64,000 nt of DNA from an uncultured Christensenellaceae bacterium (GCA_944376795.1 CALWDW010000039.1:1-64000), one strand, 5' to 3'; shown: positions 49,628 to 59,481, counted from the stretch's first letter. A program made the numbers and translations. The notes: generated by a model not told the origin, from the sequence alone.

Positions 49628-50018
49628 CCCAGATCTTCAAAAGATCTGGGCCCTGTGTATGTACCATCCTCATAAGGACAAAATCCGGGAAAAAGCCCTC
49701 TCCTATGGAAAGGATCCCTGCGTCCATGCCTTTGCCGCGCGGGAAGCCGGCGCGTACCTGGGATTGGTGATCCTTCGGGAGGGAAATGAAGGGGACTGGG
49801 AGATTTTGGGCATCGCAGTGCTTCCCACGTACCGGAAGCAAGGAATTGCCACGGCGCTGCTGGATTATGCGCGCAGGTCGCTTCCGGTGCAGAGACTGAC
49901 AGCTGAAACGGACGACGATGCCGTAGGGTTTTATCGCCGCTATGGCTTTGCGGTGCAGTCTCTGGGAGAGCGGTATCCGGGAACGGTTCGCTATCTGTGT
50001 ATATATCCTGGCATTTAG
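49593..50018 (+). CDS. GNAT-family N-acetyltransferase (small)
   Basis: A 141-aa GNAT protein. It begins MDLAACREKFNDPDLQKIWA, then shows GAYLGLVILREGNEGDWEIL, the acetyl-CoA loop PTYRKQGIATALLDYA (R-K-Q-G-I-A), TAETDDDAVGFYRRYGF and a short C-terminal strand. The start ATG at 49593 lies within the end of the previous GNAT gene and is preceded by GGGTGACGG. It converges on the activase gene, whose stop codon lies 3 bases beyond. The substrate is unknown. Confidence 0.82.
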   Translation: MDLAACREKFNDPDLQKIWALCMYHPHKDKIREKALSYGKDPCVHAFAAREAGAYLGLVILREGNEGDWEILGIAVLPTYRKQGIATALLDYARRSLPVQRLTAETDDDAVGFYRRYGFAVQSLGERYPGTVRYLCIYPGI

Positions 50019-50021
50019 GCG

Positions 50022-50921
50022 CTACTCTGTCATGGCGGGGACGCCGGCAGCCTTGAGCTGGGCGACACAGTCCTGGACGTGTTCTCCGCTGGGCGGCTCG
50101 ATGCCGGCTAGGGCATAGTCCTGGCCTAGGCTGATGTACTTATTCTCGCCCAGGCGGTGGTAGGGAAGCAGTTCCACCCGCTCTACGCTGGAGAGGTAGG
50201 GACGCACCAAGCCGGCCAAAGCCTGCATGTCTTCCGGACGGTCATTGACATCGGGGATCAACGGGACGCGCACCCAAATGTGGGCCTGGGACTGGGCCAG
50301 CCGCTGGAAGTTTTCCACGATTCGGGCGGGATCGGCGCCCACGTACCGGGTATGCCGGTCCCGATCCAGGGACTTGATGTCGTAGAGGAAGAGGTCGGTA
50401 TAGGGAAGTACTTCTTGGAATGCTTCCCAGGGAACGAACCCGGCGGTATCGACCACGGTGTGCAGACCCTCCTCCTTGCACAGGCGAAGGAAGGCCGCCG
50501 CCTCCTGGCTCTGCAGCAGCACCTCGCCGCCGGAAAGGGTTACGCCGCCGCCCGAGGCCTCATAAAAGGGCCGGTCCTTCAGGGCTTCTTCCCGGAGCTC
50601 TTCCAGCGTATATTCCTTTCCCACCATAACCAGCGCTTCGCTGTAGCAGTTCTCGGCGCAGATGCCGCAGCGCTGGCAGAGGGCACGGTCGATGAAGTGC
50701 CCATCCGGCCGGGCCTGGTGTGCGCCGGTAGGGCACACGGAAAAACAAGCCCCGCAGCCGATGCATTTCACAGGAAAGAACTCCAGCTGACGCTGGGGGG
50801 AGATGGATTCGGGATTGTGACACCACTGGCAGTGCAGGGAGCAGCTCTTGAAGAAAAAGGTGGTGCGGATCCCCGGACCGTCGTGGATAGAAAAGTGCTG
50901 GATGTTAAAAAGGGTGGCCAT
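50022..50921 (-). CDS. Glycyl-radical enzyme activating protein (radical SAM, PFL-AE type)
   Basis: Installs the glycyl radical on a partner enzyme using S-adenosylmethionine. The 299-aa protein has the radical-SAM C-x3-C-x2-C in CSLHCQWCHNPES. An inserted two-cluster ferredoxin-like region, CIGCGACFSVCP and CQRCGICAENCYSEAL, marks activases of the decarboxylase, diol or choline-lyase type rather than the short PflA. GGGVTLSGGEVLLQ and VDTAGFVPWEAF follow. It starts IQHFSIHDGPGIRTTFFFK after a short lead. No glycyl-radical enzyme gene is within the window, which is unusual because they normally sit side by side. Confidence 0.92.
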   Translation of the reverse strand: MATLFNIQHFSIHDGPGIRTTFFFKSCSLHCQWCHNPESISPQRQLEFFPVKCIGCGACFSVCPTGAHQARPDGHFIDRALCQRCGICAENCYSEALVMVGKEYTLEELREEALKDRPFYEASGGGVTLSGGEVLLQSQEAAAFLRLCKEEGLHTVVDTAGFVPWEAFQEVLPYTDLFLYDIKSLDRDRHTRYVGADPARIVENFQRLAQSQAHIWVRVPLIPDVNDRPEDMQALAGLVRPYLSSVERVELLPYHRLGENKYISLGQDYALAGIEPPSGEHVQDCVAQLKAAGVPAMTE

Positions 50922-51086
50922 GGATACCTCCTCAATACGGTGGGCTGCTGCAAGCCCATTGGCCTATTATAGTACGGATGGATCGCGGGGGCAAGGGTGG
51001 TTCCGCGGGCGCGAAAAGAAATTGTTTTCGTCGGAAGATGGGGCAAATGTGGGGCGATTCGAAGGTCTTAACGTTGCGGAGGGTAC

Positions 51087-51566
51087 CTAGTTTCGGATCC
51101 AAAGGTCGATTTCCTCCGGCCCCGGCGGCTCAAAGAGTCCGGCGCACTTGGCGGCGAGGGCTTCGTCGACGAAATAGGCGCTGGCCTGCCGGCTTGCAGC
51201 GGCTTGGTTCCGGGCGGCGACGCGCTGCCGCCATACGGCGTCCGGGATGTCGATGCCGTGGAAAACGCAGGGGATCTGCCGCTCCGCGAAGAAGCGGCGG
51301 GCCTGCTCCCGATCCTTTCGCTGCCAAAACCCCCAGTCCAATACCACATCCACACCGGCCTGAATCAGCTCCAATGCCTTGGCATAGAGGTAGGCCTTGG
51401 TTCTCTCCGTGTAGGTGTCATGCATGCTGCCGCAGTGCTGGCCAAAGAGTGCCAGCATGATTTCGTCCACAGAGAGGAGTACGGCTCCCCGCTGGCGGCA
51501 CAGACCGGCGGCATAGGTGGTCTTTCCGCAGCAGATTTTCCCGGTGATGCAAATGACTTGGGCCAT
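51087..51566 (-). CDS. P-loop kinase-like ATPase (AAA_33 type)
   Basis: A 159-aa P-loop protein. Walker A is CITGKICCGKTTYAAGL; LLSVDEIMLALFG and VVLDWGFWQRKDREQARRFF follow, the layout of small predicted kinases related to zeta-toxin and chloramphenicol-phosphotransferase groups. The phosphate acceptor is unknown, and no antitoxin-like gene adjoins it. The ATG at 51566 follows GAGGAGG; longer in-frame forms upstream look non-coding. The promoter (51765-51793) implies a leader of ~190 bases. It is divergent from the PadR gene. Confidence 0.8.
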   Translation of the reverse strand: MAQVICITGKICCGKTTYAAGLCRQRGAVLLSVDEIMLALFGQHCGSMHDTYTERTKAYLYAKALELIQAGVDVVLDWGFWQRKDREQARRFFAERQIPCVFHGIDIPDAVWRQRVAARNQAAASRQASAYFVDEALAAKCAGLFEPPGPEEIDLWIRN

Positions 51567-51764
51567 CGTGACTGCCTCCTCGTTTTTCCTCGGCCAAGGG
51601 CAGCAGCGGCCCAAAGCCGGCTTTCCTTCCTGAGAACCGGGACAATGTCTCGGGCCTTGCATGTCCGGCCGGCGGGATATCGGAGAACCCCGCGGCCGCC
51701 GGAAGGGAAACGGGCGCTTTCTTTGCCCTGCCGAGGTTTGCGTTGGCTGTTTTCTGACGGTATG

Positions 51765-51793
51765 AGTCTATCACAGCCCGCGCCGCAGGGCAA
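51765..51793 (-). promoter_or_regulatory. Promoter of the P-loop kinase-like gene
   Basis: On the minus strand TTGCCC (51793-51788), a 17-bp spacer and TAGACT (51770-51765). Confidence 0.55.
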
Positions 51794-51844
51794 GACATTC
51801 TCTCCTGCTTCCCCAAGCGGTGCTGCCGGGCCGAGGGAATGCTG

Positions 51845-51873
51845 TTGACAAAGGAAATCCTAGCCGCTATAAT
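51845..51873 (+). promoter_or_regulatory. Consensus promoter of the PadR-DUF2812 operon
   Basis: TTGACA (51845-51850), a 17-bp spacer and TATAAT (51868-51873). Both hexamers are exact consensus, so strong repression would be expected. Confidence 0.9.
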
Positions 51874-51878
51874 ATCAA

Positions 51879-51901
51879 ATATCGATATCGAACATCGATA
51901 T
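51879..51901 (+). promoter_or_regulatory. Putative PadR operator
   Basis: The inverted repeat ATATCGAT (51879-51886) and ATCGATAT (51894-51901) has a 7-base spacer. It lies over the transcription start region, between the promoter and the ribosome-binding site of the PadR gene. Confidence 0.7.
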
Positions 51902-51912
51902 AGGAGGAGACT

Positions 51913-52236
51913 GTGGCACGAAACAAGTTCCAAACCCTGACCGAGCAGATGTTTTACATCCTCCTGGCGCTGCAGAGCCCTTGCTGCGGGGTGGACTGCA
52001 TGGAAAGGGTCCGCCAAATGACCCAGGGCAGGATCACGCTGGGGCCGGGGACGCTTTACACGCTGCTGGCCAGCTTTGAGGAGGCGGGGCTCATTGCCCA
52101 GACTGCGCTGGAGGGACGCCGGCGGATCTACGCCATGACTCCGGCGGGAAGGGAGATGCTCCAAGGGGAGTATGCGCGGCTGAAGGCCATGACGGCCGAT
52201 TACGCCGCGTACTATCGAGAGGAGGAGAAGCAATGA
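51913..52236 (+). CDS. PadR-family transcriptional regulator
   Basis: A 107-aa winged-helix repressor. LTEQMFYILLALQSPCCGVD, RITLGPGTLYTLLASFEEAG and RRIYAMTPAGREMLQGE are the standard PadR wing and dimerisation motifs. The start is GTG at 51913 after AGGAGGA. Its stop overlaps the DUF2812 gene start (ATGA), the familiar PadR-DUF2812 arrangement. An inverted repeat between the consensus promoter and the start codon suggests autorepression. Confidence 0.92.
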   Translation: MARNKFQTLTEQMFYILLALQSPCCGVDCMERVRQMTQGRITLGPGTLYTLLASFEEAGLIAQTALEGRRRIYAMTPAGREMLQGEYARLKAMTADYAAYYREEEKQ

Positions 52237-53372
52237 AGCGGGTGTACAGGCTGGCGCCGCTGCGGGGCTTTGTAGCGGAGAGCGAAAGCTACTATACGTT
52301 TATGGCGGAGCAGGGATATCGGCTGCAGCGGACGGGTGCCTATTTGGACCGGTTTTCCCGGGACACGCCGCGGAAAACGGCGTACCGAGTGGAGATCGCC
52401 CAGCCCGGTCCTGAAGGCATTCCAGAGGAGCAGCGAGAGCTTTACCGGGACTGCGGCTGGCAGTATGTGGATAACTACAGCGTCTATCATGTTTTTGCCT
52501 CGATGGACGCGGAGGAACCGCCGGAGATTCATACGCTTCCGGAGCTCCAGGCCAAGACAATCCGCCGGCTGCGACGGGAAGGCTGGGTGGCCTTGGCAGG
52601 CGAAGCGCTATGGCTGGCCCTGCTGGCAGGACGTTTCCTGCTGGCCGAGGGCGGAATTTGGGAAGCTTTGGTGGAGGCGCTGAGCCTGATCGTGCTGCTT
52701 CTGGTTTTGATTGGGATCGGAAGCTGGTGGGCGGTGGTGCAGCTTGGCGCCGCGGGCCGGATCATCCGCCGGCTTAAGGCAGGCCAGCCCTTGGATCATG
52801 GCGCCGATTGGCGTCCCGTGCGGCGCAAGCAGCGGCGCATGATGGCAACCGCTGCCGTGCTTATCCTGCTTTGCGGTCTGTGGGCGGCAGCGGAGGGGTA
52901 TGTGATCCGGCGCGATCTGCCCCAGGCGGGGACGGAGTTCCCCTGCCTGCTCCTGGAGGAGGTGGAGGACGTGCGCCGGGCGTCGGAGGCTGAGGCCGAT
53001 GACTTTGTGGGCTATTCTCAGCGTCTTGAGATACGGCACACGCTGCTGGCGCCCCTGCACTACCATACCTATGAGAAGGCTGTTTCCAACCTTTCTGGAC
53101 GCGATGGCGATTCCTGGATGTACCAGGACTATTATGAGACGGCTTCGCCGTGGATCGCCCAGGCGTTGGGAAATTCCCTGGCGGATAGCGCCCTCTTTGC
53201 CAAGGGAAGGGAGAATTTCCGGGAGATTTCCTGCCCGGGGCTGGACTGGGTGCTGGTATCGGAGATGGAGCTTGTGGCACGAAAGGGTAACCGGGTGCTG
53301 TTTGCAACCTACTGGGGCACGGCCTCTCCGGAGTCGCTGGCCCGGTCGCTGGCCGCCAAATGGGCGCCATAG
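52233..53372 (+). CDS. DUF2812-domain membrane protein
   Basis: A 379-aa protein. The N-terminal ~110 residues are the DUF2812 domain (ESESYYTFMAEQGYRLQRTG, RDCGWQYVDNYSVYHVFAS). Two hydrophobic segments follow (about 132-180), then a cytoplasmic-like stretch, a further membrane helix (about 205-221) and a ~155-residue soluble C-terminal part. It is co-transcribed with PadR. The function of DUF2812 proteins is not known; the constant link to PadR points to an envelope or stress response. Confidence 0.85.
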   Translation: MKRVYRLAPLRGFVAESESYYTFMAEQGYRLQRTGAYLDRFSRDTPRKTAYRVEIAQPGPEGIPEEQRELYRDCGWQYVDNYSVYHVFASMDAEEPPEIHTLPELQAKTIRRLRREGWVALAGEALWLALLAGRFLLAEGGIWEALVEALSLIVLLLVLIGIGSWWAVVQLGAAGRIIRRLKAGQPLDHGADWRPVRRKQRRMMATAAVLILLCGLWAAAEGYVIRRDLPQAGTEFPCLLLEEVEDVRRASEAEADDFVGYSQRLEIRHTLLAPLHYHTYEKAVSNLSGRDGDSWMYQDYYETASPWIAQALGNSLADSALFAKGRENFREISCPGLDWVLVSEMELVARKGNRVLFATYWGTASPESLARSLAAKWAP

Positions 53373-53408
53373 CAGCGTATTTTGCGTCTAGCATTCCGCT
53401 GTGGGCTA

Positions 53409-53417
53409 TGGTAAAAT
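53409..53417 (+). promoter_or_regulatory. Extended -10 promoter of the GH35 gene
   Basis: TGG plus TAAAAT (53412-53417), about 36 bases ahead of the start codon. No convincing -35 box. Confidence 0.5.
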
Positions 53418-53452
53418 TGAGGCAGAAAAGCAGAACCGAAAGGAATGGTATT

Positions 53453-55216
53453 ATGGGTCATTTTACTGTAGAGGGAAACCGCTTCCTGGTCAATGGGGAA
53501 GAGATTCGCATCCTTTCCGGCACCATTCACTATTTCCGCGTGCCGCGTCCCTACTGGCGGGACCGCCTTCTGAAGCTTAAGAATTGTGGATTTAACACGG
53601 TGGAGACCTATGTGGCCTGGAATGCCCACCAGATGCAGCCGGATCGCTATGATTTCTCCGATATGCTGGATGTGGAGGCGTTCATTCAGCTGGCCGGGGA
53701 ACTGGGCCTCTATGTGATCGTGCGGCCGGGTCCCTATATCTGTGCCGAGTGGGACTTTGGCGGACTGCCCTGGTGGCTGTTGGCGGACGATAATATTCGT
53801 CTGCGCTGCATGGACACGCTGTATCTTTCCCACGTGGACAAGTGGTTCGATGTGCTGATCCCCAAGCTGGCGGCCCATACCATCCAGAAGGGCGGCCCTG
53901 TGATCGCCATGCAGGTGGAGAATGAGTATGGTTCCTACGGCAACGATGCGGTATACCTGGAGTATATCCGCCAGGGCCTGCTCCGCCGGGGTGTGGACTG
54001 CTTGCTCTTTACCTCCGACGGCCCCACAGACTGGATGCTCCAGGGCGGCACCCTCCCGGAGGTCTTTAAGACCGCCAACTTTGGTTCCCGGCCGGAGGGG
54101 GACTTTGCCAAGCTGCGGGAGTATCAGCCCGACGGCCCCCTGGTGTGCATGGAGTTCTGGAACGGCTGGTTTGACCACTGGGGGGATGTGCACCATACCC
54201 GCCCGGCGGAGGATGTGGCCGACTGCTTTGACCGGATGATGAAGATGGGCGCTTCGGTGAACTTTTATATGTTCCACGGCGGCGCCAACTATGGGTATAT
54301 GGCGGGGGCCAATTATGCCGGCGGGATCCAGCCTACAGTGAGCAACTACGACTATGATGCGCCGGTCTCCGAGAGCGGCGCCCTGACTCCGAAGTATTGG
54401 GCCGTGCGGGACGTGGTGAAGAAGTACCAGCCTGTCGTGGATGTGGATCTAGGGCCGCAGGTCCCGGTGAAGAACTACGGCGTGGTGGAACTGACCGAGC
54501 ACGCGCCTCTCTTTGCCAACCTGGACAACCTAACCACCCCCATCCAAAGCACCTGCCCCTTGCCTATGGAGAAGCTGGGACAGGGCTATGGCACCATTCT
54601 CTATCGCACCCGCATCTCAGGGCCGCGGGAGGAGATGACGCTGGTGTTGCAGGATGTCCACGACCGGGCGGTGATCTATCTGGATGGCGTCTACCAGGGA
54701 GAGATCTTCCGGGAGCAGCTGCTCCAGAGCCAGGTGAAGATTTCCGTGCCCGCCGGAGGCGCGACCTTGGACGTGCTGGTGCATGCCGACGGACGCATCA
54801 ACTACGGCCCCTGGATGAAGGATCACAAGGGGATCACGGAGGGGATCTTATACGGGCAGCAGTACCTCTTCCACTATGATATTTACACGCTGCCCATGTT
54901 TGACCGCTCCAAGGTGAACTATGTTCCCGGCGGCGTATGCGATGGCCCGGCCCTGTACCGGGGAACCTTCCAGGCGGACGAGGTGGGGGATACCTTCTTG
55001 GCTACTCCCGTGCTTCGGAAGGGAGAGGTATGGGTGAACGGACGGCACATTGGACGCATGGACGCCGTCGGTCCCCAGCGGACCCTGTATCTGCCGGGCT
55101 GTTGGCTGCATAAGGGAGAGAATGTGGTGGAAGTTTTCGACCTGTATGGTTCCCAGGAGCCCCGCCGGGTGGAACTGCTGGACCATGCGGTTTACGACCT
55201 GCCTGAGGAGGAATAA
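53453..55216 (+). CDS. Beta-galactosidase, glycoside hydrolase family 35
   Basis: A 587-aa enzyme removing terminal beta-galactose. The TIM barrel opens with RILSGTIHYFRVPRPYW, LKNCGFNTVETYVAWNAHQ and YVIVRPGPYICAEWDFGGLP. The acid/base is Glu158 in MQVENEYGSYG, and the nucleophile is Glu234 in CMEFWNGWFDHWG. Two beta-sandwich domains follow. No signal peptide is present, so it is intracellular and would act on imported oligosaccharides. The ATG at 53453 follows AAAGGA. The next gene starts 3 bases after its stop. It belongs to a different family from the GH2 enzyme at 12016, so the two may differ in linkage preference. Confidence 0.94.
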   Translation: MGHFTVEGNRFLVNGEEIRILSGTIHYFRVPRPYWRDRLLKLKNCGFNTVETYVAWNAHQMQPDRYDFSDMLDVEAFIQLAGELGLYVIVRPGPYICAEWDFGGLPWWLLADDNIRLRCMDTLYLSHVDKWFDVLIPKLAAHTIQKGGPVIAMQVENEYGSYGNDAVYLEYIRQGLLRRGVDCLLFTSDGPTDWMLQGGTLPEVFKTANFGSRPEGDFAKLREYQPDGPLVCMEFWNGWFDHWGDVHHTRPAEDVADCFDRMMKMGASVNFYMFHGGANYGYMAGANYAGGIQPTVSNYDYDAPVSESGALTPKYWAVRDVVKKYQPVVDVDLGPQVPVKNYGVVELTEHAPLFANLDNLTTPIQSTCPLPMEKLGQGYGTILYRTRISGPREEMTLVLQDVHDRAVIYLDGVYQGEIFREQLLQSQVKISVPAGGATLDVLVHADGRINYGPWMKDHKGITEGILYGQQYLFHYDIYTLPMFDRSKVNYVPGGVCDGPALYRGTFQADEVGDTFLATPVLRKGEVWVNGRHIGRMDAVGPQRTLYLPGCWLHKGENVVEVFDLYGSQEPRRVELLDHAVYDLPEEE

Positions 55217-55219
55217 GCT

Positions 55220-56335
55220 GTGCGCGACACAAGAATGCGGACCTTGGCCCGGAACCTGATCCACAACTCCCTCAAGCTGCAGCCCGGGGAGAAGGTGCTG
55301 ATCGAGATGCACGGGCATCATCCCGAGATGGTGAACGCGCTGCTGGAGGCGGCCTATGAGGCCCAGGTATTGCCTTTCCTGTGGCTGCGGGACGCCAGCA
55401 CCCGCCGCGCGATGCTCATGGGCGCCACGCTGGAGCAGATCCAGATCTGGGCCGAGAATGACGCTGCGCTGATGCGGCAGATGGATGGCTATATCTCCTT
55501 CCGCGGCGGGGAGAACAGCAATGAGCTGGCCGACGTGCCTGCCGAGAAGCTGGCTATGTTCAGCGAACACTACATGCGCCCGGTTCACTTTTTCCTACGG
55601 ATTCCATCCACGCGGTGGGTGGTGCTGCGGTATCCCAGCCCCTCCATGGCCCAGCTGGCCGAGCGGAGTACGGAGAGCTTTGAGGACTACTATTTCCAGG
55701 TTTGCAACCTGGACTACAGCAAGATGGCTGCCGCCATGGAGCCCCTGCGGGCGCTGATGGAGCGCACCGACAGGGTGCGGATTACCGGCCCGGGAACCGA
55801 CCTGTCCTTTTCCATTCAGGGCATGCCGGCCATCCCCTGCGCGGGCAGCAACAACATCCCTGACGGAGAAATCTATACCGCGCCGGTGATGGGCTCCATG
55901 GAGGGCGTGATCACCTATAATACGCCTTCCCTCTACGATGGGCTGACCTTTGAGGGCATCCGCTTCCGCTTCGAAAAGGGGCGGATTGTGGAGAGCAGCG
56001 CCAACCTTTCCCAGCGGCTGGAGGAAATTCTCAATACCGACGAGGGAGCTCGATGCGTGGGGGAATTCTCTTTGGGAGTGAATCCATATATCCACGATCC
56101 TATGAAGGATACGCTGTTTGACGAAAAGATTGCCGGATCCATTCACTTGACTCCGGGGAATGCCTACGGGGAGTGCGATAACGGCAACCATTCGTCCATC
56201 CACTGGGATTTGGTGCTGATCCAGACCCCTGCCTATGGGGGCGGGGAAATCTACTTCGATGATGTGCTGATCCGTAAGGACGGCCGCTTCGTGCCGGAGG
56301 AACTGGCCTGTCTGAATCCGGAGAACCTTGTCTAG
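55220..56335 (+). CDS. Aminopeptidase, family M29
   Basis: A 371-aa metallo-aminopeptidase of the M29 (thermophilic AmpS/AmpT) family, which removes N-terminal residues from peptides in the cytoplasm. N-terminal LARNLIHNSLKLQPGEKVLI is typical. Metal-binding motifs appear as NNIPDGEIYTAP (Glu), RCVGEFSLGVNP (Glu), AGSIHLTPGNAYGE (His, Tyr) and NHSSIHWDLVL (His, Asp). The start is GTG at 55220 after GAGGAGG. It is probably co-transcribed with the GH35 gene. Confidence 0.92.
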   Translation: MRDTRMRTLARNLIHNSLKLQPGEKVLIEMHGHHPEMVNALLEAAYEAQVLPFLWLRDASTRRAMLMGATLEQIQIWAENDAALMRQMDGYISFRGGENSNELADVPAEKLAMFSEHYMRPVHFFLRIPSTRWVVLRYPSPSMAQLAERSTESFEDYYFQVCNLDYSKMAAAMEPLRALMERTDRVRITGPGTDLSFSIQGMPAIPCAGSNNIPDGEIYTAPVMGSMEGVITYNTPSLYDGLTFEGIRFRFEKGRIVESSANLSQRLEEILNTDEGARCVGEFSLGVNPYIHDPMKDTLFDEKIAGSIHLTPGNAYGECDNGNHSSIHWDLVLIQTPAYGGGEIYFDDVLIRKDGRFVPEELACLNPENLV

Positions 56336-56412
56336 AACAAGGTGAATGCGGCCTTTGTTGGAAACGATGTCCTCTGTTGCAAGATTGCAGGGGAAGTTAG
56401 GAGGCATTGCAG

Positions 56413-57459
56413 ATGGCAATTACATTGGGAATCATTGGCTTTGGCGGCATGGGCGGCTGGCATGCCCGGAATGCCTGCAAGGTTCCTGGGATCACGGTGA
56501 AGGGAGCCTACGATATCGACCCGGTCCGCGTCCAGGCTGCCCGGGATGAGGGACTTGTTGGGTATGATACCCTGGAGGCGCTCCTGGGCGACAAGGAGAT
56601 CAATACGGTGCTGGTGGCTACCCCCAATGACAAGCACCCGGAGCTGGCCATTGCCGCCATGGATGCGGGAAAGAACTGCATCAGCGAGAAGCCTGTGGCG
56701 ATGACGGTGGCCGAGCTGGATCAGATGATCGAGGCAGGACGGCGCAACGGCGTCATCTTTACGGTGCACCAGAATCGCCGCTGGGATAAGGATTTTGTTA
56801 CCGCCAAGACGGTGATAGAGAGCGGGGATCTGGGCCAGATCTTCACCATCCAGTCCCGTCTCCATGGTACCGGCGGCACGGTCTTTGGCTGGCGCGGCGA
56901 GGTGGAGCACGGCGGCGGTATGCTTTTTGACTGGGGCGTGCATTTCCTGGATCAGATGTACTACATGTGCGGCTACGATACCTTCACTGATGTGTACTGC
57001 CAGTTTTCTCGGGTGAAGACCGAGGCTGTGGAAGATTACCTGATTCTGACGCTGAACACTAACAAGGGCTATCGGGTGATCATTGAGATCGGCACCTTCC
57101 TGCTTCATGATACACCACGCTGGCTCATCGGCGGGGAAAAGGGTACCTGCTACATCCAGAACTTCGATGCCAAGGAGGGGGCAGTCATTACTGCCAACGC
57201 CAAGGAGGAGGATGAGCCGGTGATTATCATGACCTCGGCCGGTCCCACCCGTACCTTCTCGCCGCGGCCCGCAGGATCGAAGCTCTACGCCCCGCTGCCC
57301 CAGGTGGATCCCCAGTGGACCGACTTCTACGCCAATGTGGACGCTGCCATCCAGGGAAAGGAAGAACTGATCGTCCAACCCTGGCAGGTCCGGAAGGTGC
57401 TTTGCTGCATCGAGGCCTGCTTTACTTCGGCCAAGACCGGCGAAGTGGTAAAATTGTAA
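56413..57459 (+). CDS. Gfo/Idh/MocA-family oxidoreductase
   Basis: A 348-aa NAD(P)-dependent oxidoreductase. The Rossmann fold begins ITLGIIGFGGMGGWHARN. The catalytic lysine lies in SEKPVAMTVAEL, and the active-site histidine in DWGVHFLDQMYYM. The ATG at 56413 is preferred to a TTG at 56407 because GGAGG lies 8 bases ahead. It follows the GH35 and M29 genes in the same direction with a 77-base gap. An enzyme oxidising a sugar released by the glycosidase would make sense, but that is inference. Confidence 0.88.
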   Translation: MAITLGIIGFGGMGGWHARNACKVPGITVKGAYDIDPVRVQAARDEGLVGYDTLEALLGDKEINTVLVATPNDKHPELAIAAMDAGKNCISEKPVAMTVAELDQMIEAGRRNGVIFTVHQNRRWDKDFVTAKTVIESGDLGQIFTIQSRLHGTGGTVFGWRGEVEHGGGMLFDWGVHFLDQMYYMCGYDTFTDVYCQFSRVKTEAVEDYLILTLNTNKGYRVIIEIGTFLLHDTPRWLIGGEKGTCYIQNFDAKEGAVITANAKEEDEPVIIMTSAGPTRTFSPRPAGSKLYAPLPQVDPQWTDFYANVDAAIQGKEELIVQPWQVRKVLCCIEACFTSAKTGEVVKL

Positions 57460-57488
57460 GGTTTTTCATCAAAAAGTCGGCTATACCC

Positions 57489-58578
<1,090 letters not shown>

Positions 58579-58611
58579 AATATCTGCTGCGTAAACGCTA
58601 CGCATAGAGAC

Positions 58612-58650
58612 AGAGCCCTGCCAAGCGAAAGCTTGGCAGGGCTCTTCTGT
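58612..58650 (+). terminator. gap terminator
   Basis: A perfect 15-bp stem AGAGCCCTGCCAAGC (58612-58626), GAAA tetraloop, and complement (58631-58645), then a T-rich tail. Confidence 0.92.
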
Positions 58651-58699
58651 TATTCTCTTTTCAATGCAGAGGGTTTTTTATATTTTGTGTTTGGGGCTA

Positions 58700-58728
58700 T
58701 CGACAAACCAGGATCATATATTTATAAT
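58700..58728 (+). promoter_or_regulatory. Promoter of the zinc-ribbon gene
   Basis: TCGACA (58700-58705), a 17-bp spacer and TATAAT (58723-58728). Confidence 0.75.
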
Positions 58729-58770
58729 AGAACTATTGGTTTATATTACAAAATGGTGGAGGAAGGAACG

Positions 58771-59445
58771 ATGGAAAGCCAGGAGGTTGCCGGCAAGAAA
58801 GCTTTGGGCGTATGCCCGCACTGCGGAGGGCCTATGGGGGAGCATGAGGACTTTTGCCGCAAGTGCGGGAAGCCCCGGGGTACCCCCGTGCGGAAGAAGG
58901 TCTGCCCCCACTGTGGTGCAGAGGTGGAGCCAGGGCAGACAACTTGCAGCCGGTGCTATCAGTCTCTGGATGCGCCGCAGGCCCCCAAGCAGGAGGAACC
59001 CATCCCCGAACCGGCGCCCCAGCCTGTGGAGGACGACAAGGCGCCGGGAAAGAGGAAGACTCTTTGGATCGCCGTGGGAGCGGTATTGGTCGTGGTATTG
59101 GCTCTTGTGTTGATCCTCGTGAACGCCAAGCCTAACTTGAAGGGCCTGTACGACAAGATAGTCCGAGAAGATGCCAGCTTGGAGTTCTACTTCGAAATAT
59201 CGGAGGACGGGAAGGCTCTCTATGTCGATACCAATCCCTATGATATGACGGACTACATCAATTCCGAGGTGTTGGAGTATGTTGAGGAGATTCACGAGGA
59301 ACTGGATATTTCCGACGTTGTGTATGAGAAGATGCTGCGGACCAGTGCGATGGATGGCATGCAGTCCCAGGAGTGCGGGAAGATCCTGGTGACATGGACC
59401 TACCATCCGGACGAGGGGCTGGAGGTCATCTACGAGGTCAAATAG
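58771..59445 (+). CDS. Double zinc-ribbon, single-pass membrane protein
   Basis: A 224-aa protein. Two zinc ribbons lie near the N-terminus: CPHCGG...CRKCGK (about 15-34) and CPHCGA...CSRCYQ (about 45-64). A Pro/Glu-rich linker and one membrane helix (about 95-117, IAVGAVLVVVLALVLILV) follow, then a ~105-residue acidic extracellular part. Cytoplasmic zinc ribbons with an outer domain are common in Clostridia with unknown roles, sometimes stress-sensing. The ATG at 58771 follows GGAGGAAGG; in-frame starts further upstream overlap the gap terminator and are unlikely. Promoter and terminator define a single-gene unit. Confidence 0.8.
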   Translation: MESQEVAGKKALGVCPHCGGPMGEHEDFCRKCGKPRGTPVRKKVCPHCGAEVEPGQTTCSRCYQSLDAPQAPKQEEPIPEPAPQPVEDDKAPGKRKTLWIAVGAVLVVVLALVLILVNAKPNLKGLYDKIVREDASLEFYFEISEDGKALYVDTNPYDMTDYINSEVLEYVEEIHEELDISDVVYEKMLRTSAMDGMQSQECGKILVTWTYHPDEGLEVIYEVK

Positions 59446-59481
59446 CGGCGCGGCCCGGGAAAGGAGCGCCAAAAGAAAAAA

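Larger units (their letters stand above)
51567..51912. other. Divergent regulatory region with a long GC-rich leader
   Basis: No gene is seen. The minus-strand promoter at 51765-51793 would give the P-loop gene a ~190-base untranslated leader containing GC-rich inverted repeats (for example near 51660-51710), but no riboswitch class I can name. The plus-strand part carries the PadR promoter and operator. Confidence 0.5.
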
